A DNA stretch of 39,776 nt from an uncultured Dysosmobacter sp. GTDB taxonomy: Bacteria; Bacillota; Clostridia; Oscillospirales; Oscillospiraceae. The position numbers and the translations under genes were made by a program. The notes below the pieces were generated by a model. The model saw nothing but the letters and a program-made list of their open reading frames with translations. It searched no databases and was not told where the DNA came from. This document shows positions 17,598 to 25,442 of this stretch, in pieces (position 1 is the stretch's first letter; every line of letters begins with the position of its first letter). The stretch is from positions 1-39,776 of the forward strand of contig CAKUBJ010000017.1 in assembly GCA_934636905.1 (NCBI GenBank), read 5' to 3'.

Positions 17598-17624
17598 GGG
17601 CAGCCCCACTTTGTGAGGCTGCCC
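17598..17624 (-). terminator. Probable terminator of the SerA-like gene
   Basis: GGGCAGCC (17598-17605) pairs with GGCTGCCC (17617-17624), with extra inner pairs. On the minus strand it is followed by TTATTCT, so it could end transcription from the 17680-18603 gene. Confidence 0.55.
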
Positions 17625-17640
17625 AAAATCATATGCGGTT

Positions 17641-17672
17641 GTCAGGCCGCCTGTTTTACGGGCGGCTTTGAC
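17641..17672. repeat. Hairpin related to the one at the window edge
   Basis: GTCAGGCCGCCTG-TTTTA-CGGGCGGCTTTGAC matches the 50-68 hairpin and its flank in design. Loop TTTTA and the following TTGAC are conserved and stem positions co-vary (CCACC/GGTGG there, CCGCC/GGCGG here). It lies eight bases beyond the stop of the minus-strand dehydrogenase gene. Confidence 0.5.
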
Positions 17673-17679
17673 CGTTAAC

Positions 17680-18603
17680 TCAGACGACGGCGTGCAGCGG
17701 CTCCTTGCCGTCCAGAACGGCCAGAACCTGATCCACAACCTCTGCGCCGGTACGCTGCAGGGATTCCACCGTGTTGCCGCCGATGTGAGGCGTGGCGCTG
17801 AAATTGTCCAGCGTCAGCAGGGGATTCCCGGCCTTGGGGGGCTCATTGACAAAGGTGTCGCAGGCAGCGGCCTTCAGCTTTCCGGCCACCAGTGCGTTGT
17901 AAAGATCCCCTTCGTCGATAATGGCGCCCCGGGCCGCGTTGACAAAGACTGCCGTGGGCTTGAAGTGGTTGAACAGATCGCCGGAGATCATGCGCTCCGT
18001 GCTCTTGACCAGAGGCACGTTGACATTGACCAGATCGGACTGCTCCAGCAGTTCCTCCAGCGTATCCACCTTCTGGAACCCACGCTTTTCGGCTTCCTCG
18101 GCAGAGATAAACGGATCATAGCCAAGAATCCGGCAATTGAAGCCGTACTTCAGAATGTGGGCAATCCGCTGGGCAATATTTCCCATGCCGATCTGTCCCA
18201 GCGTTTTGCCGTTGATTTCCGTTCCGATGAGGGACTTGGGGCCGATTTTGTCATAGGCGCTCTTCCGGCAGTTGATGTTGGCTTCCACAATGCCGCGTTC
18301 CAGCGCCAGGAACAGCGCCACCGTCATTTCCGCCACGGAGTCTGCATTGGTAGTGGGGGTATATACCACGCGGATCCCCCGCTGACGGGCGGCCTCCACG
18401 TCAATGGTGTTGACGCCGATGCCGTGCTTTCCGATGACTTTCAGCTTTTTGGCGCGATCCATCATTTCGGCGGTTACCGGGATGTTCCGCAGGATGATGG
18501 CATCAATGTCCTCAATGTGGTCAAAATTATCCACTACAGTTGCGTGCTCACGCAGCTTTTTTTCCGCTGCCGGATCAATGTATTCGCTCAGATAGACTAC
18601 CAT
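17680..18603 (-). CDS. D-isomer-specific 2-hydroxyacid dehydrogenase (SerA-like)
   Basis: A 307-residue NAD-dependent dehydrogenase interconverting a 2-hydroxy acid and its 2-oxo acid. The Rossmann motif GQIGMG is at 137-142, and the catalytic Arg225 (NAARGAIID), Glu254 (VNEPP) and His273 (TPHIGGNT) are all present. It lacks the regulatory ACT tail of biosynthetic SerA. The ATG at 18603 has AAAGGAGAG upstream. It diverges from an Ldh_2 dehydrogenase and TctCBA-type operon across a region with matching operators, so it probably acts on the imported compound. The pairing recalls SlcC and ComC of sulfolactate catabolism, but no sulfolyase is present. Confidence 0.9.
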   Translation of the reverse strand: MVVYLSEYIDPAAEKKLREHATVVDNFDHIEDIDAIILRNIPVTAEMMDRAKKLKVIGKHGIGVNTIDVEAARQRGIRVVYTPTTNADSVAEMTVALFLALERGIVEANINCRKSAYDKIGPKSLIGTEINGKTLGQIGMGNIAQRIAHILKYGFNCRILGYDPFISAEEAEKRGFQKVDTLEELLEQSDLVNVNVPLVKSTERMISGDLFNHFKPTAVFVNAARGAIIDEGDLYNALVAGKLKAAACDTFVNEPPKAGNPLLTLDNFSATPHIGGNTVESLQRTGAEVVDQVLAVLDGKEPLHAVV

Positions 18604-18625
18604 GTGTGTCTCTCTCCTTTCATGC

Positions 18626-18670
18626 ATCATGCATGATACATTATATCACGGGGTATATCCGGGAAGTCAA
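18626..18670 (-). promoter_or_regulatory. Promoter and operator of the SerA-like gene
   Basis: Minus strand: TTGACT (18670-18665), then extended -10 TGaTATAAT with TATAAT at 18645-18640. The 19-base spacing is long, which the extended -10 may offset. The 12-bp palindrome ATCATGCATGAT (18626-18637) sits at the predicted transcription start. Confidence 0.7.
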
Positions 18671-18934
18671 GGAATAAGTTGACGGATTTCCCTGTCCTTT
18701 TTTGTTGGCTTTTAATAAAAATGAGAGGAAATTCATGCAATTTGCCTGAAACCCATCAAGCAGCTTCCCGAAAGCGGCGTTTTCCTGCAAATACAGGGGA
18801 TTTTCCGGGTGTCTGCGGCAGCTTTCCTCCATCAGAAAGACCTTGCTGTTAAGGTACACGCACATTTGAACCTATAGAAAGCAACAAAAAATGACAGGCA
18901 AAATTGGTAATACGACCAAAAGTGAAACAGGCAC
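18671..18934. other. AT-richer divergent regulatory region, no gene seen
   Basis: This stretch is more AT-rich than its neighbours. TTGGT-N6-ACCAA (18904-18919) is an inverted repeat about 16 bases upstream of the operon -35 and could be an activator site. An open minus-strand frame of 74 codons here has no good ribosome binding site or recognisable features. Confidence 0.3.
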
Positions 18935-18998
18935 TTTACATTCGGTTAGTGACAAGTTATAATTCAACTAAATCATGCATCATATATCATGCATGATA
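18935..18998 (+). promoter_or_regulatory. Strong promoter with tandem operators for the carboxylate operon
   Basis: TTTACA (18935-18940), 17 bases, TATAAT (18958-18963). Immediately downstream are ATCATGCATCAT (18972-18983) and TATCATGCATGATA (18985-18998), whose starts are about 14 bases apart. They match the palindrome before the divergent gene and would block transcription if bound, probably by the FCD GntR protein. Confidence 0.75.
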
Positions 18999-19025
18999 AT
19001 TATTTAACGAGAGAAGAGGGAAGTT

Positions 19026-20072
19026 ATGGGTGAGCATACTGTGTCCTTCGATACCCTGAAGAATTACTGCGCCAAGCTGATGATGACGCAGGGGGTGCCG
19101 GAGGACGAGGCACAGATAATCGGTCAGCACCTTGTAACTGCGGAGGCCTATGGACTGGGTTCCCACGGCGTCAGCCGGACCAGCATCTATCTGAAGCGGT
19201 TGAATACCGGCGTTGTGAATGCCAAGTGGAGTTGTAAGATTGAGCAGGAATATCCCGGCTCCGTCAAGTGGGACGCCTGCAACTCCATGGGTATGGTCAC
19301 CGGTGTAAAGGCAATGGAGTACTGCATCAACAAGGCGAAAGAAAGCGGCTGCTGCTTTATCGCCGCCAATCACTCCAACCACTTCGGCATGGCGGGTCAG
19401 TATACAAATATGGCTGCAAAGGCCGGCATGATTGGCGTCTGCGGCACGAATGCACCCCCGAATATCGCCCCCTGGGGCAGCCACAAGGCCTACGTCGGCA
19501 CGAACCCCCTTGCCATCTCCGCTCCCAGACACGGTGAGCCGGTGATGCTGGATATTGCCCCCAGTGTGGTAGCCATGGGCAAGGTCATTCTGGCTGCAAA
19601 GCTGGGCAAGTCCATTCCCGAGGGCTGGGCCATCACTGCCGACGGCCGGCCCACCACCGACCCCAACGAGGGCATGAAGGGCACCGTCCTTCCCATCGGC
19701 GGCCACAAGGGCTATGGCCTGTCCCTGTTTATGGACATCCTGTGCGGCCCCCTCAGCGGCGCACAGTTCGGGCCGTACCTGAACAATATGTGGAACGACT
19801 TCGTCAATCCTCAGGATGTGGGCCACATCTTCTGCGCCATTGACATCAGCAAGTTCGTGGATCTGGAAACCTTCAAGGACAACGTTGAGAAGATGGCATC
19901 CGATATCAAGTCCCTCCCCAAGAACCCCGGCGTGGAGGAAATCTTCCTGCCCGGCGAGATCGAAGTGGGACGTATGAAGACCGCACGCGAAAAGGGCATC
20001 CAGCTTACCGATGTCATTTATAATGAACTGAAGGAGCAGGGGCGTCTCTATGGCGTGGAGATGGACTTCTAA
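19026..20072 (+). CDS. Ldh_2-family malate/lactate-type dehydrogenase
   Basis: A 348-residue NAD(P)-dependent oxidoreductase of the malate/L-lactate/ureidoglycolate/sulfolactate dehydrogenase family, a fold unrelated to SerA. Family motifs are EAYGLGSHGVSR (40-51), HSNHFG (116-121, with the catalytic histidine) and GTNPLAISAP. PIGGHKGYGLSLF lies toward the C-terminus. The start is at ATG 19026, after GAGAAGAGGG. It is first in the operon, ahead of a tripartite tricarboxylate-type transporter. With the divergent SerA-like enzyme it could interconvert two stereoisomers of a hydroxyacid through a shared 2-oxo acid. The actual substrate is unknown. Confidence 0.9.
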   Translation: MGEHTVSFDTLKNYCAKLMMTQGVPEDEAQIIGQHLVTAEAYGLGSHGVSRTSIYLKRLNTGVVNAKWSCKIEQEYPGSVKWDACNSMGMVTGVKAMEYCINKAKESGCCFIAANHSNHFGMAGQYTNMAAKAGMIGVCGTNAPPNIAPWGSHKAYVGTNPLAISAPRHGEPVMLDIAPSVVAMGKVILAAKLGKSIPEGWAITADGRPTTDPNEGMKGTVLPIGGHKGYGLSLFMDILCGPLSGAQFGPYLNNMWNDFVNPQDVGHIFCAIDISKFVDLETFKDNVEKMASDIKSLPKNPGVEEIFLPGEIEVGRMKTAREKGIQLTDVIYNELKEQGRLYGVEMDF

Positions 20073-20134
20073 AACCAGTTCCCCCTTATGCCGGACGGCA
20101 TAAACAAATATACAAGAAGATAAGGAGAATACTT

Positions 20135-21181
20135 ATGAAAAAGAAGATCCTTGCATTTGTCCTGGCTTCTGCAATGGCACTGTCTCTTGCCTCCTGCGGC
20201 GGCAGCAAGGCGGACGCTCCCGCAGCAGACAACAGCGGTGACGCCGCTGCCAACGGGGATGCCGCTCAGACCGAAACTGTGGATTATCCCGCCGGCAAGA
20301 CCATTACGATGATCTGCCCCTGGTCCGCAGGCGGCGGCAGCGATAACGGCGTGCGTATGCTGGTTCCCTATCTGGAGAAGGAACTGAACACCACCATCAC
20401 CGTCATCAACCCCACCGGCGGCAGCGGCTGGGTCGGCTGGGAGCAGATGCTGAAGGCTCCTGCCGACGGCCTGACCATCTCTCTGGTGAACTGGCCCACC
20501 CTGCTCCCCGGTTATCTGGATCCCAGCTATAACCGTGACCACTCTCTGGACGACTTCACCCTCATTGCCAACCATGTCACCGATGACTGTGTCATCGCCA
20601 TCAACAAGGATGAAACCCGCTACACCACCGCCGAGGAGTTCTTCGAGTATGCCAAGACCCACGAGGTCACCTTCGGCACCACCGGCAACGGCACCGACGA
20701 CCACATCCTGATGTGCAAGCTGAACGATGCCCTTGGCCTGAACCTGGTGCAGGTTGCCAGTTCCGGCTGGGCTGACAACAACGCAGCCATTCAGGGCGGC
20801 CACATTGATGCCACCGCCGCCAACGTGGGCGAGGTCATGAATCCCTCCAAGAACGGCGAGATGATCGTCCTGTGCGTGTTCGCCGAGGAAGAGAACCCCC
20901 TGCTGCCCGGCGTTCCCACCTTTGACTCTCTGGGCCTGTGCGACAAGAGCATCATCAACTCCAGCCAGCGCGGCTATGCCGTGAAGGCCGGCACCGATCC
21001 CCAGATCGTTGAGATTCTGGACAAGGCCTTTGAGAACGCCATTACCAATTCCGAGCACGTGGAAGAGATGGGCTCCAAGCTGGGCCTGAAGGTGGACTAC
21101 ATCCCCAGCGATGAGTACACCGCCGAGGTCAAGGAGCAGGAGCAGACCCTGATCGGTATGTCCGACATCATGGGCTGGTAA
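20135..21181 (+). CDS. tctC: TctC-family substrate-binding lipoprotein
   Basis: Extracytoplasmic receptor of a tripartite tricarboxylate transporter (TTT). The 348-residue product has a lipoprotein leader (MKKKILAF..., LASC, Cys21) and an Asp/Ala-rich linker. The Bug/TctC fold then begins at about residue 49 with KTITMICPWSAGGGSD, the usual dicarboxylate-contact region, and NPTGGSGWVGW. The ribosome binding site is AAGGAG. A strong hairpin without T-tract follows, which often leaves more receptor mRNA than membrane-gene mRNA. The ligand is a carboxylate by family; which one cannot be read. The symbol denotes family, not proven tricarboxylate use. Confidence 0.9.
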   Translation: MKKKILAFVLASAMALSLASCGGSKADAPAADNSGDAAANGDAAQTETVDYPAGKTITMICPWSAGGGSDNGVRMLVPYLEKELNTTITVINPTGGSGWVGWEQMLKAPADGLTISLVNWPTLLPGYLDPSYNRDHSLDDFTLIANHVTDDCVIAINKDETRYTTAEEFFEYAKTHEVTFGTTGNGTDDHILMCKLNDALGLNLVQVASSGWADNNAAIQGGHIDATAANVGEVMNPSKNGEMIVLCVFAEEENPLLPGVPTFDSLGLCDKSIINSSQRGYAVKAGTDPQIVEILDKAFENAITNSEHVEEMGSKLGLKVDYIPSDEYTAEVKEQEQTLIGMSDIMGW

Positions 21182-21221
21182 CGGATCCCTTCATTTTCAC
21201 CGTAAGCTGTAAGCATTCTGA

Positions 21222-21257
21222 AAGCGGATCCCTCCGCTTGCGCGGAGGGATCCCGCT
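21222..21257 (+). other. Intercistronic hairpin after tctC
   Basis: GGATCCCTCCGC pairs with GCGGAGGGATCC, extended by AGCG with a one-base bulge. It lacks a T-tract, so it probably protects the upstream mRNA or partly attenuates rather than terminates. Confidence 0.65.
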
Positions 21258-21351
21258 TCCCTCAGGAATCCGGGGACGGATTCAAAGATAGAGATTAGAG
21301 TTTTCCTTATGCAATACGGAACTTTGTGAACGTGTCAAGGAGAGTAAATTC

Positions 21352-21813
21352 ATGAAGAAAAAAGTATCCATCGTGCGTGAAGTCTGGATCGGCCTTGCGC
21401 TGGTTCTGTTTTCCGTCTATTTTCTCTTTCAGTGCAATAATCTGAATGAGAAAGCGGCACAGTATCCCCGCATCATTATTTCTGTTCTGCTGATTTTGTC
21501 GGCTGCCCTGCTGATTCAGGGCCTCTATTATACCTTTAAGCCCGAGAGTTACTATAAGCGCTACGGAAAAGACAACAAATCCATCGAGTGGGGCGTCGTT
21601 ACGCATCCGCTGATTGTGTTCGGTGTTACCGTTATATATCTGGTTCTCTTTTATTTCACCAATTTCTTCATTGCCACGGCAGTGTTTGTCCCCCTGCTGA
21701 TGCTGGTGTTTGGCGAACGGAAGGTTCTTCCCATTCTCCTGACCACCGTAGGTCTGGAGGCATTCGTGTATCTGATGTTTGTCAAGCTGCTGAACGTATA
21801 TTTCCCGCTGTAA
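21352..21813 (+). CDS. tctB: TctB-family small transporter subunit
   Basis: The small membrane subunit of the TTT transporter, 153 residues with four predicted transmembrane segments (about 10-26, 40-60, 80-105 and 110-150). TctB proteins are poorly conserved; the call rests on size, topology and position between tctC and tctA. The ATG at 21352 follows AAGGAGAG. The 170-base gap from tctC contains the intercistronic hairpin, while tctA follows after only 16 bases. Confidence 0.85.
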   Translation: MKKKVSIVREVWIGLALVLFSVYFLFQCNNLNEKAAQYPRIIISVLLILSAALLIQGLYYTFKPESYYKRYGKDNKSIEWGVVTHPLIVFGVTVIYLVLFYFTNFFIATAVFVPLLMLVFGERKVLPILLTTVGLEAFVYLMFVKLLNVYFPL

Positions 21814-21829
21814 GGAGGGTGGATACCAT

Positions 21830-23365
21830 ATGATCGCTGAAATTATTTCCAATCTGTTTACACTGCAGACCCTGCTGGCTCTGGCAGTGGGCGTGTGCGG
21901 CGGTATCGTGATCGGCGCACTTCCCGGACTGGGCGCCACCATGGGCATTGCCATTCTGATTCCCGTGACCTACAGCATGGAACCTGTGGCGGCTCTGGTT
22001 ATGCTGACGGCCATTTATACCTCCGCCATCTACGGCGGCTCCGTAACCGCAATTCTGCTTCATACCCCCGGCACCCCTGCCTCCGCCGCTACCGCAATGG
22101 ACGGCTATAAGCTGACCCTGCGGGGCGAGGGACTTCGGGCAATCGGTATGTCCACGGTGGGCTCCATGATCGGCGGCACCATCAGCGGCGTTCTGCTGCT
22201 GGTGATTGCACCTCCGCTGGCCCGCTTCTCCCTGAGATTCAATGCCCCCGAATATTTCCTGCTGGCGGTGTTCGGCCTGACCATCATCGGCACGCTGGCT
22301 GCCAACAACCTGCTGAAGGGCCTGATTTCCGGCGTGTTCGGTCTGGCTCTGGCGCTGGTGGGCTATGACGTCATGTACGGCACCCCCCGCTTTGACTATG
22401 GCTTTACGGCGCTGCAGAGCGGCATTCAGACCGTGCCTGCCCTGATCGGCCTCTTCTCTCTGTCTCAGGTGCTGATTCAGGCGGAAAATATCGGCAAGGG
22501 AACGGACAAGATTCTGGATACGGCAGAGTTGAAAGGCCGCTTCTTCCCCACAAAGCAGGAGATGAAGATGCTGATCCCCAACTTTATCCGCTCTTCCATG
22601 CTGGGCCTGATTGTGGGCATCCTGCCCGGTGCCGGCGGCGACATCGGCTCCTGGGTGGGCTATAACGAGGCCAAGCGCTTCTCCAAGCATAAGGAGGAGT
22701 TCGGCAATGGCTCCATCGAGGGCATCTGCGCCTCTGAAACCGCCAACAACGCCGTCACCGGCGGCGCCCTGATCCCCCTGCTGACCCTGGGCATCCCCGG
22801 CAGTTCCGCCGCAGCCGTGCTGCTGGGCGGCCTGATGATTCACGGCCTGACCCCCGGCTCCGCGCTGTTCACCACCCAGGGCTCCACCACCTACGCCATT
22901 ATCGTCGGCTTCATTATCGCCAATATCCTCATGGGTATTGTGGGTATGCTGGCCTCCAAGTATGTGGTGAATGTGGTGAAGGTTCCTTACAACATTCTGG
23001 CTCCCATCATCATCGTGCTGTCTGTTGTGGGTGCGTATGCCATTAACATCAGCTTCTTTGACTGCTGCCTCATGGCCTTCTTCGGCATTCTGGGCTACTA
23101 TATGCGTAAGTTTGACTTCCCCACGGCGCCTGTGGTGCTGGGTCTGATTCTCGGCTCCATGGCGGAGCAGGGTCTGCTGCGCTCCATCGTTATGGCCAAG
23201 GAAACCAACCTGCTGGTGTATTACCTGAGCCGTCCCATCTGCGTGGTGCTGATCCTGATGATCGTGTTTGCCCTGTTTGCCCCCGTTCTGATGAACAAGC
23301 TGTCCAAAAAGATGGCAAAGCCTGACGTTGCGTCTACCGGCGCCGATGCCAACAGCGACGACTGA
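21830..23365 (+). CDS. tctA: TctA-family large transporter subunit
   Basis: A 511-residue integral membrane protein of about 11-12 transmembrane segments, the solute-translocating subunit of the TTT system. Hallmark glycine-rich stretches are visible: GIVIGALPGLGATMGIA near the N-terminus and the repeat-related GLIVGILPGAGGDIGSWV in the middle. Also seen are the YGGSVTAILLHTPGTPAS and ASETANNAVTGGALIPLLTLGIPG motifs. The ATG at 21830 has AAGGAGGG upstream. With TctC and TctB it makes a complete proton- or sodium-driven carboxylate importer. Length is normal. Confidence 0.95.
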   Translation: MIAEIISNLFTLQTLLALAVGVCGGIVIGALPGLGATMGIAILIPVTYSMEPVAALVMLTAIYTSAIYGGSVTAILLHTPGTPASAATAMDGYKLTLRGEGLRAIGMSTVGSMIGGTISGVLLLVIAPPLARFSLRFNAPEYFLLAVFGLTIIGTLAANNLLKGLISGVFGLALALVGYDVMYGTPRFDYGFTALQSGIQTVPALIGLFSLSQVLIQAENIGKGTDKILDTAELKGRFFPTKQEMKMLIPNFIRSSMLGLIVGILPGAGGDIGSWVGYNEAKRFSKHKEEFGNGSIEGICASETANNAVTGGALIPLLTLGIPGSSAAAVLLGGLMIHGLTPGSALFTTQGSTTYAIIVGFIIANILMGIVGMLASKYVVNVVKVPYNILAPIIIVLSVVGAYAINISFFDCCLMAFFGILGYYMRKFDFPTAPVVLGLILGSMAEQGLLRSIVMAKETNLLVYYLSRPICVVLILMIVFALFAPVLMNKLSKKMAKPDVASTGADANSDD

Positions 23366-23422
23366 GAATCGAAAATCCCGCTTTAACAGAAATTACATGG
23401 CTTTTTGAGAGGAGATATCATT

Positions 23423-24415
23423 ATGCAGATTATGGACTGCACCCTGCGTGACGGTGCAAATGTTGTGGGCAAGGGCTTTAACGCCGAACTGACCAAAATG
23501 ATGATTGAGGCGATGATCGACTCCGGCATCACCACGATCGAAATGGGCAACTGCCTGGGTCTGGGCGCCTATGAGGCCAACAAGTCCATCGCTCCCTGCA
23601 CGGATCAGGAGTATCTGGAACTGATCCAGCCCTATCTGGACAAGGCCGAGATCGGTATGTTCATGGGCGTGAAGAACGCCAACAAGGAAAACATTGAACT
23701 GGGCGCCAAATACGGCCTGAAGTTCCTGCGCATCGGCGCCAACGCCGGTGACGGTGCCATGGCCAAAGAGGGCATCCGCCTTGTGAAGGCCAACGGCATG
23801 AAGTGCCGCTATTCCCTGATGAAGGCCTATATCCTCTCTCCCGAGGATCTGGCCGCAGAGGCCAAGATGCTGGAGGAGTGCGGTCTGGACGAAATTACGA
23901 TTATGGACTCCGCCGGCACCATGATGCCTCATCAGGTTACCGAGTACGTCAAGGCTCTGAAGTCCGTGCTGAAGATCCCTGTGGCGTTCCACGGCCACAA
24001 CAATCTGGGCCTTTCCGTGGCCAATGCCATGGCGGCTATGGAAGCCGGCGCCGAGGTCTTTGACGCGGGTCTGCTGGGCATGGCACGAAGCGCCGGCAAC
24101 TGCGCTACCGAACTGCTGATTGCCACCTTCCAGCGGCTGGGCTATTTCCAGGATATCGACCTGTACAAGCTGCTGCACTTCTATGATGAGAAGCTGATCC
24201 CTGCCATGGAGGGCTACGGCTATCATGTGGCCGTGAAGCCCTTCGACCTGATCCTCGGCCTCAGCGGCTGCCATTCCAGCTTCACCTCCAGATTCCAGAC
24301 CATCGCCGCCGAAACCGGCGTGGATCTGTTCCGGCTGGTGGTGGAGGTTTCCAAGATCGATCAGAAGGCTCCCAGCGAGGAACTGATCCGCAGCGTTGCC
24401 GCCAAGCTGAAATAA
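23423..24415 (+). CDS. HMGL/DmpG-like aldolase-family enzyme
   Basis: A 330-residue TIM-barrel protein of the HMG-CoA lyase/4-hydroxy-2-oxovalerate aldolase superfamily. CTLRDG (6-11) supplies the metal-binding Asp and the Arg, MDSAGTM is in mid-barrel, and FHGHNNLGLSVANA gives the His-x-His metal ligands. In DmpG the segment after TLRDG carries a catalytic histidine; here it reads ANVVGKG, so that base is absent. No acylating aldehyde dehydrogenase (DmpF) partner is nearby. GAGAGGAG precedes ATG 23423 by eight bases, so the TTG further upstream is not used. It likely cleaves or forms a C-C bond in a hydroxy-oxo acid, but the reaction is unassigned. Confidence 0.8.
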   Translation: MQIMDCTLRDGANVVGKGFNAELTKMMIEAMIDSGITTIEMGNCLGLGAYEANKSIAPCTDQEYLELIQPYLDKAEIGMFMGVKNANKENIELGAKYGLKFLRIGANAGDGAMAKEGIRLVKANGMKCRYSLMKAYILSPEDLAAEAKMLEECGLDEITIMDSAGTMMPHQVTEYVKALKSVLKIPVAFHGHNNLGLSVANAMAAMEAGAEVFDAGLLGMARSAGNCATELLIATFQRLGYFQDIDLYKLLHFYDEKLIPAMEGYGYHVAVKPFDLILGLSGCHSSFTSRFQTIAAETGVDLFRLVVEVSKIDQKAPSEELIRSVAAKLK

Positions 24416-24429
24416 AATATGTCCCTGCA

Positions 24430-24464
24430 TTTGAGCCTTGCGTTTGAACTGCGCAGGGCTCAAA
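24430..24464 (+). other. Intercistronic hairpin between the two aldolase genes
   Basis: TTTGAGCCTTGCG (24430-24442) pairs with CGCAGGGCTCAAA (24452-24464) over 13 bp with one G-T pair. It has no T-tract, so it is probably an mRNA-stability element or weak attenuator. Confidence 0.6.
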
Positions 24465-24503
24465 TCTTAAACCTTGAATCTGTGTCAGGAAAGGAAGACG
24501 TCT

Positions 24504-25298
24504 ATGCTGAAAGAAAATGTGATCCGCAAGAAATTTGAAGAGGGAACCCCCACCGTTGCAACCCGTATCTGGAGCACCAATCCCTTTATCACGGAAACCA
24601 TCGGCAACAGCGGCAATTTCGATTATATTGAGTTTGCCGCGGAGTATGCGCCCTTCAGCCAGATCGATCTGGAAAACATCTGCCGTGCAGCGGAACTGTA
24701 CGGCATGGGAACGCTGATTAAGGTTGACTTCCAGAACCGCGCCTATGTGGCCCAGAAGGCCATTGCCGCCGGCTTTCAGGCAGTGATGTTCGCAGACCAT
24801 GAGACACCGGAAGAGGTGGAGGAGAGCATCCGCCTGACGATGCCGGCAACGCCGGACTGCGGCGGGCGCTTCGGCTATCCCATGCGGCGGTTCATCGGCG
24901 GGGAATCCCATGTGACGCCCATGACCCATGCCGCCCGGCTGAAGCAGGTTGTCCGGGTGTTCATGATCGAAAAGGTGGAGGCGCTGAACCGCATTGAGGA
25001 AATCTGCTCCATTCCCGGCGTGGATATGGTTCAGTTCGGTTCCGGAGACTGGGGCATGAATCAGGGTTTTGACCGCACCGAGCACCCCGAGGAGTGCAAG
25101 GCGGCGGAGCGGAAGATGATTGAGTGCGCCCTGCGGCACGGTGTCCGTCCCCGCTGCGAAATCACCTCTCCGGAGGCGGCACAATACTATAAGGATCTGG
25201 GCGTCCGGGACTTCTGCCTCAACGATGAGATGTCCGCACTGCGGCGTTTCTGGTTCAATGAGGGGAAAAAACTCCGGGATCTCGTAAATCCGGTATAA
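24504..25298 (+). CDS. Divergent HpcH/HpaI aldolase-family protein
   Basis: A 264-residue member of the HpcH/HpaI class II aldolase/citrate lyase beta superfamily. The metal ligands are recognisable: the Glu in VFMIEKVEAL and the Asp in FGSGDWGM. However, the segment matching HpaI's catalytic His45 (D-x-EHAP) reads AAEYAPFS. The segment with catalytic Arg70 (VRPSWND) reads IKVDFQNR. Classic pyruvate aldolase chemistry is therefore doubtful. The ATG at 24504 has AGGAAAGGAAG upstream; an ATG 30 bases earlier overlaps the intergenic region. It is the last enzyme gene of the carboxylate operon and likely acts with the upstream HMGL-like enzyme. Confidence 0.8.
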   Translation: MLKENVIRKKFEEGTPTVATRIWSTNPFITETIGNSGNFDYIEFAAEYAPFSQIDLENICRAAELYGMGTLIKVDFQNRAYVAQKAIAAGFQAVMFADHETPEEVEESIRLTMPATPDCGGRFGYPMRRFIGGESHVTPMTHAARLKQVVRVFMIEKVEALNRIEEICSIPGVDMVQFGSGDWGMNQGFDRTEHPEECKAAERKMIECALRHGVRPRCEITSPEAAQYYKDLGVRDFCLNDEMSALRRFWFNEGKKLRDLVNPV

Positions 25299-25335
25299 AA
25301 TTTGGAGAAATTAGGCAATTCTTCCGGTTTGCCCC

Positions 25336-25365
25336 TTGAAAAGCAGGGACGCAATATGTTAAAAT
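25336..25365 (+). promoter_or_regulatory. Promoter of the FCD GntR gene
   Basis: TTGAAA, 18-base spacer, TAAAAT with TG one base upstream (extended -10). No ATCATGCATGAT palindrome occurs here, so the regulator gene seems not to share the operon operator. Confidence 0.6.
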
Positions 25366-25442
25366 AATATCAAACAAAAGCGGAGCCCTGGTTAAAACAC
25401 TGCATTGCGGAAACTGTGGGAGCCAGAGAGGGAGATTCAATT

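Noticed and set aside
18641..18865. A 74-codon minus-strand frame in the divergent regulatory region
   Set aside because: It overlaps the SerA-like gene promoter, lacks a ribosome binding site and shows no features.
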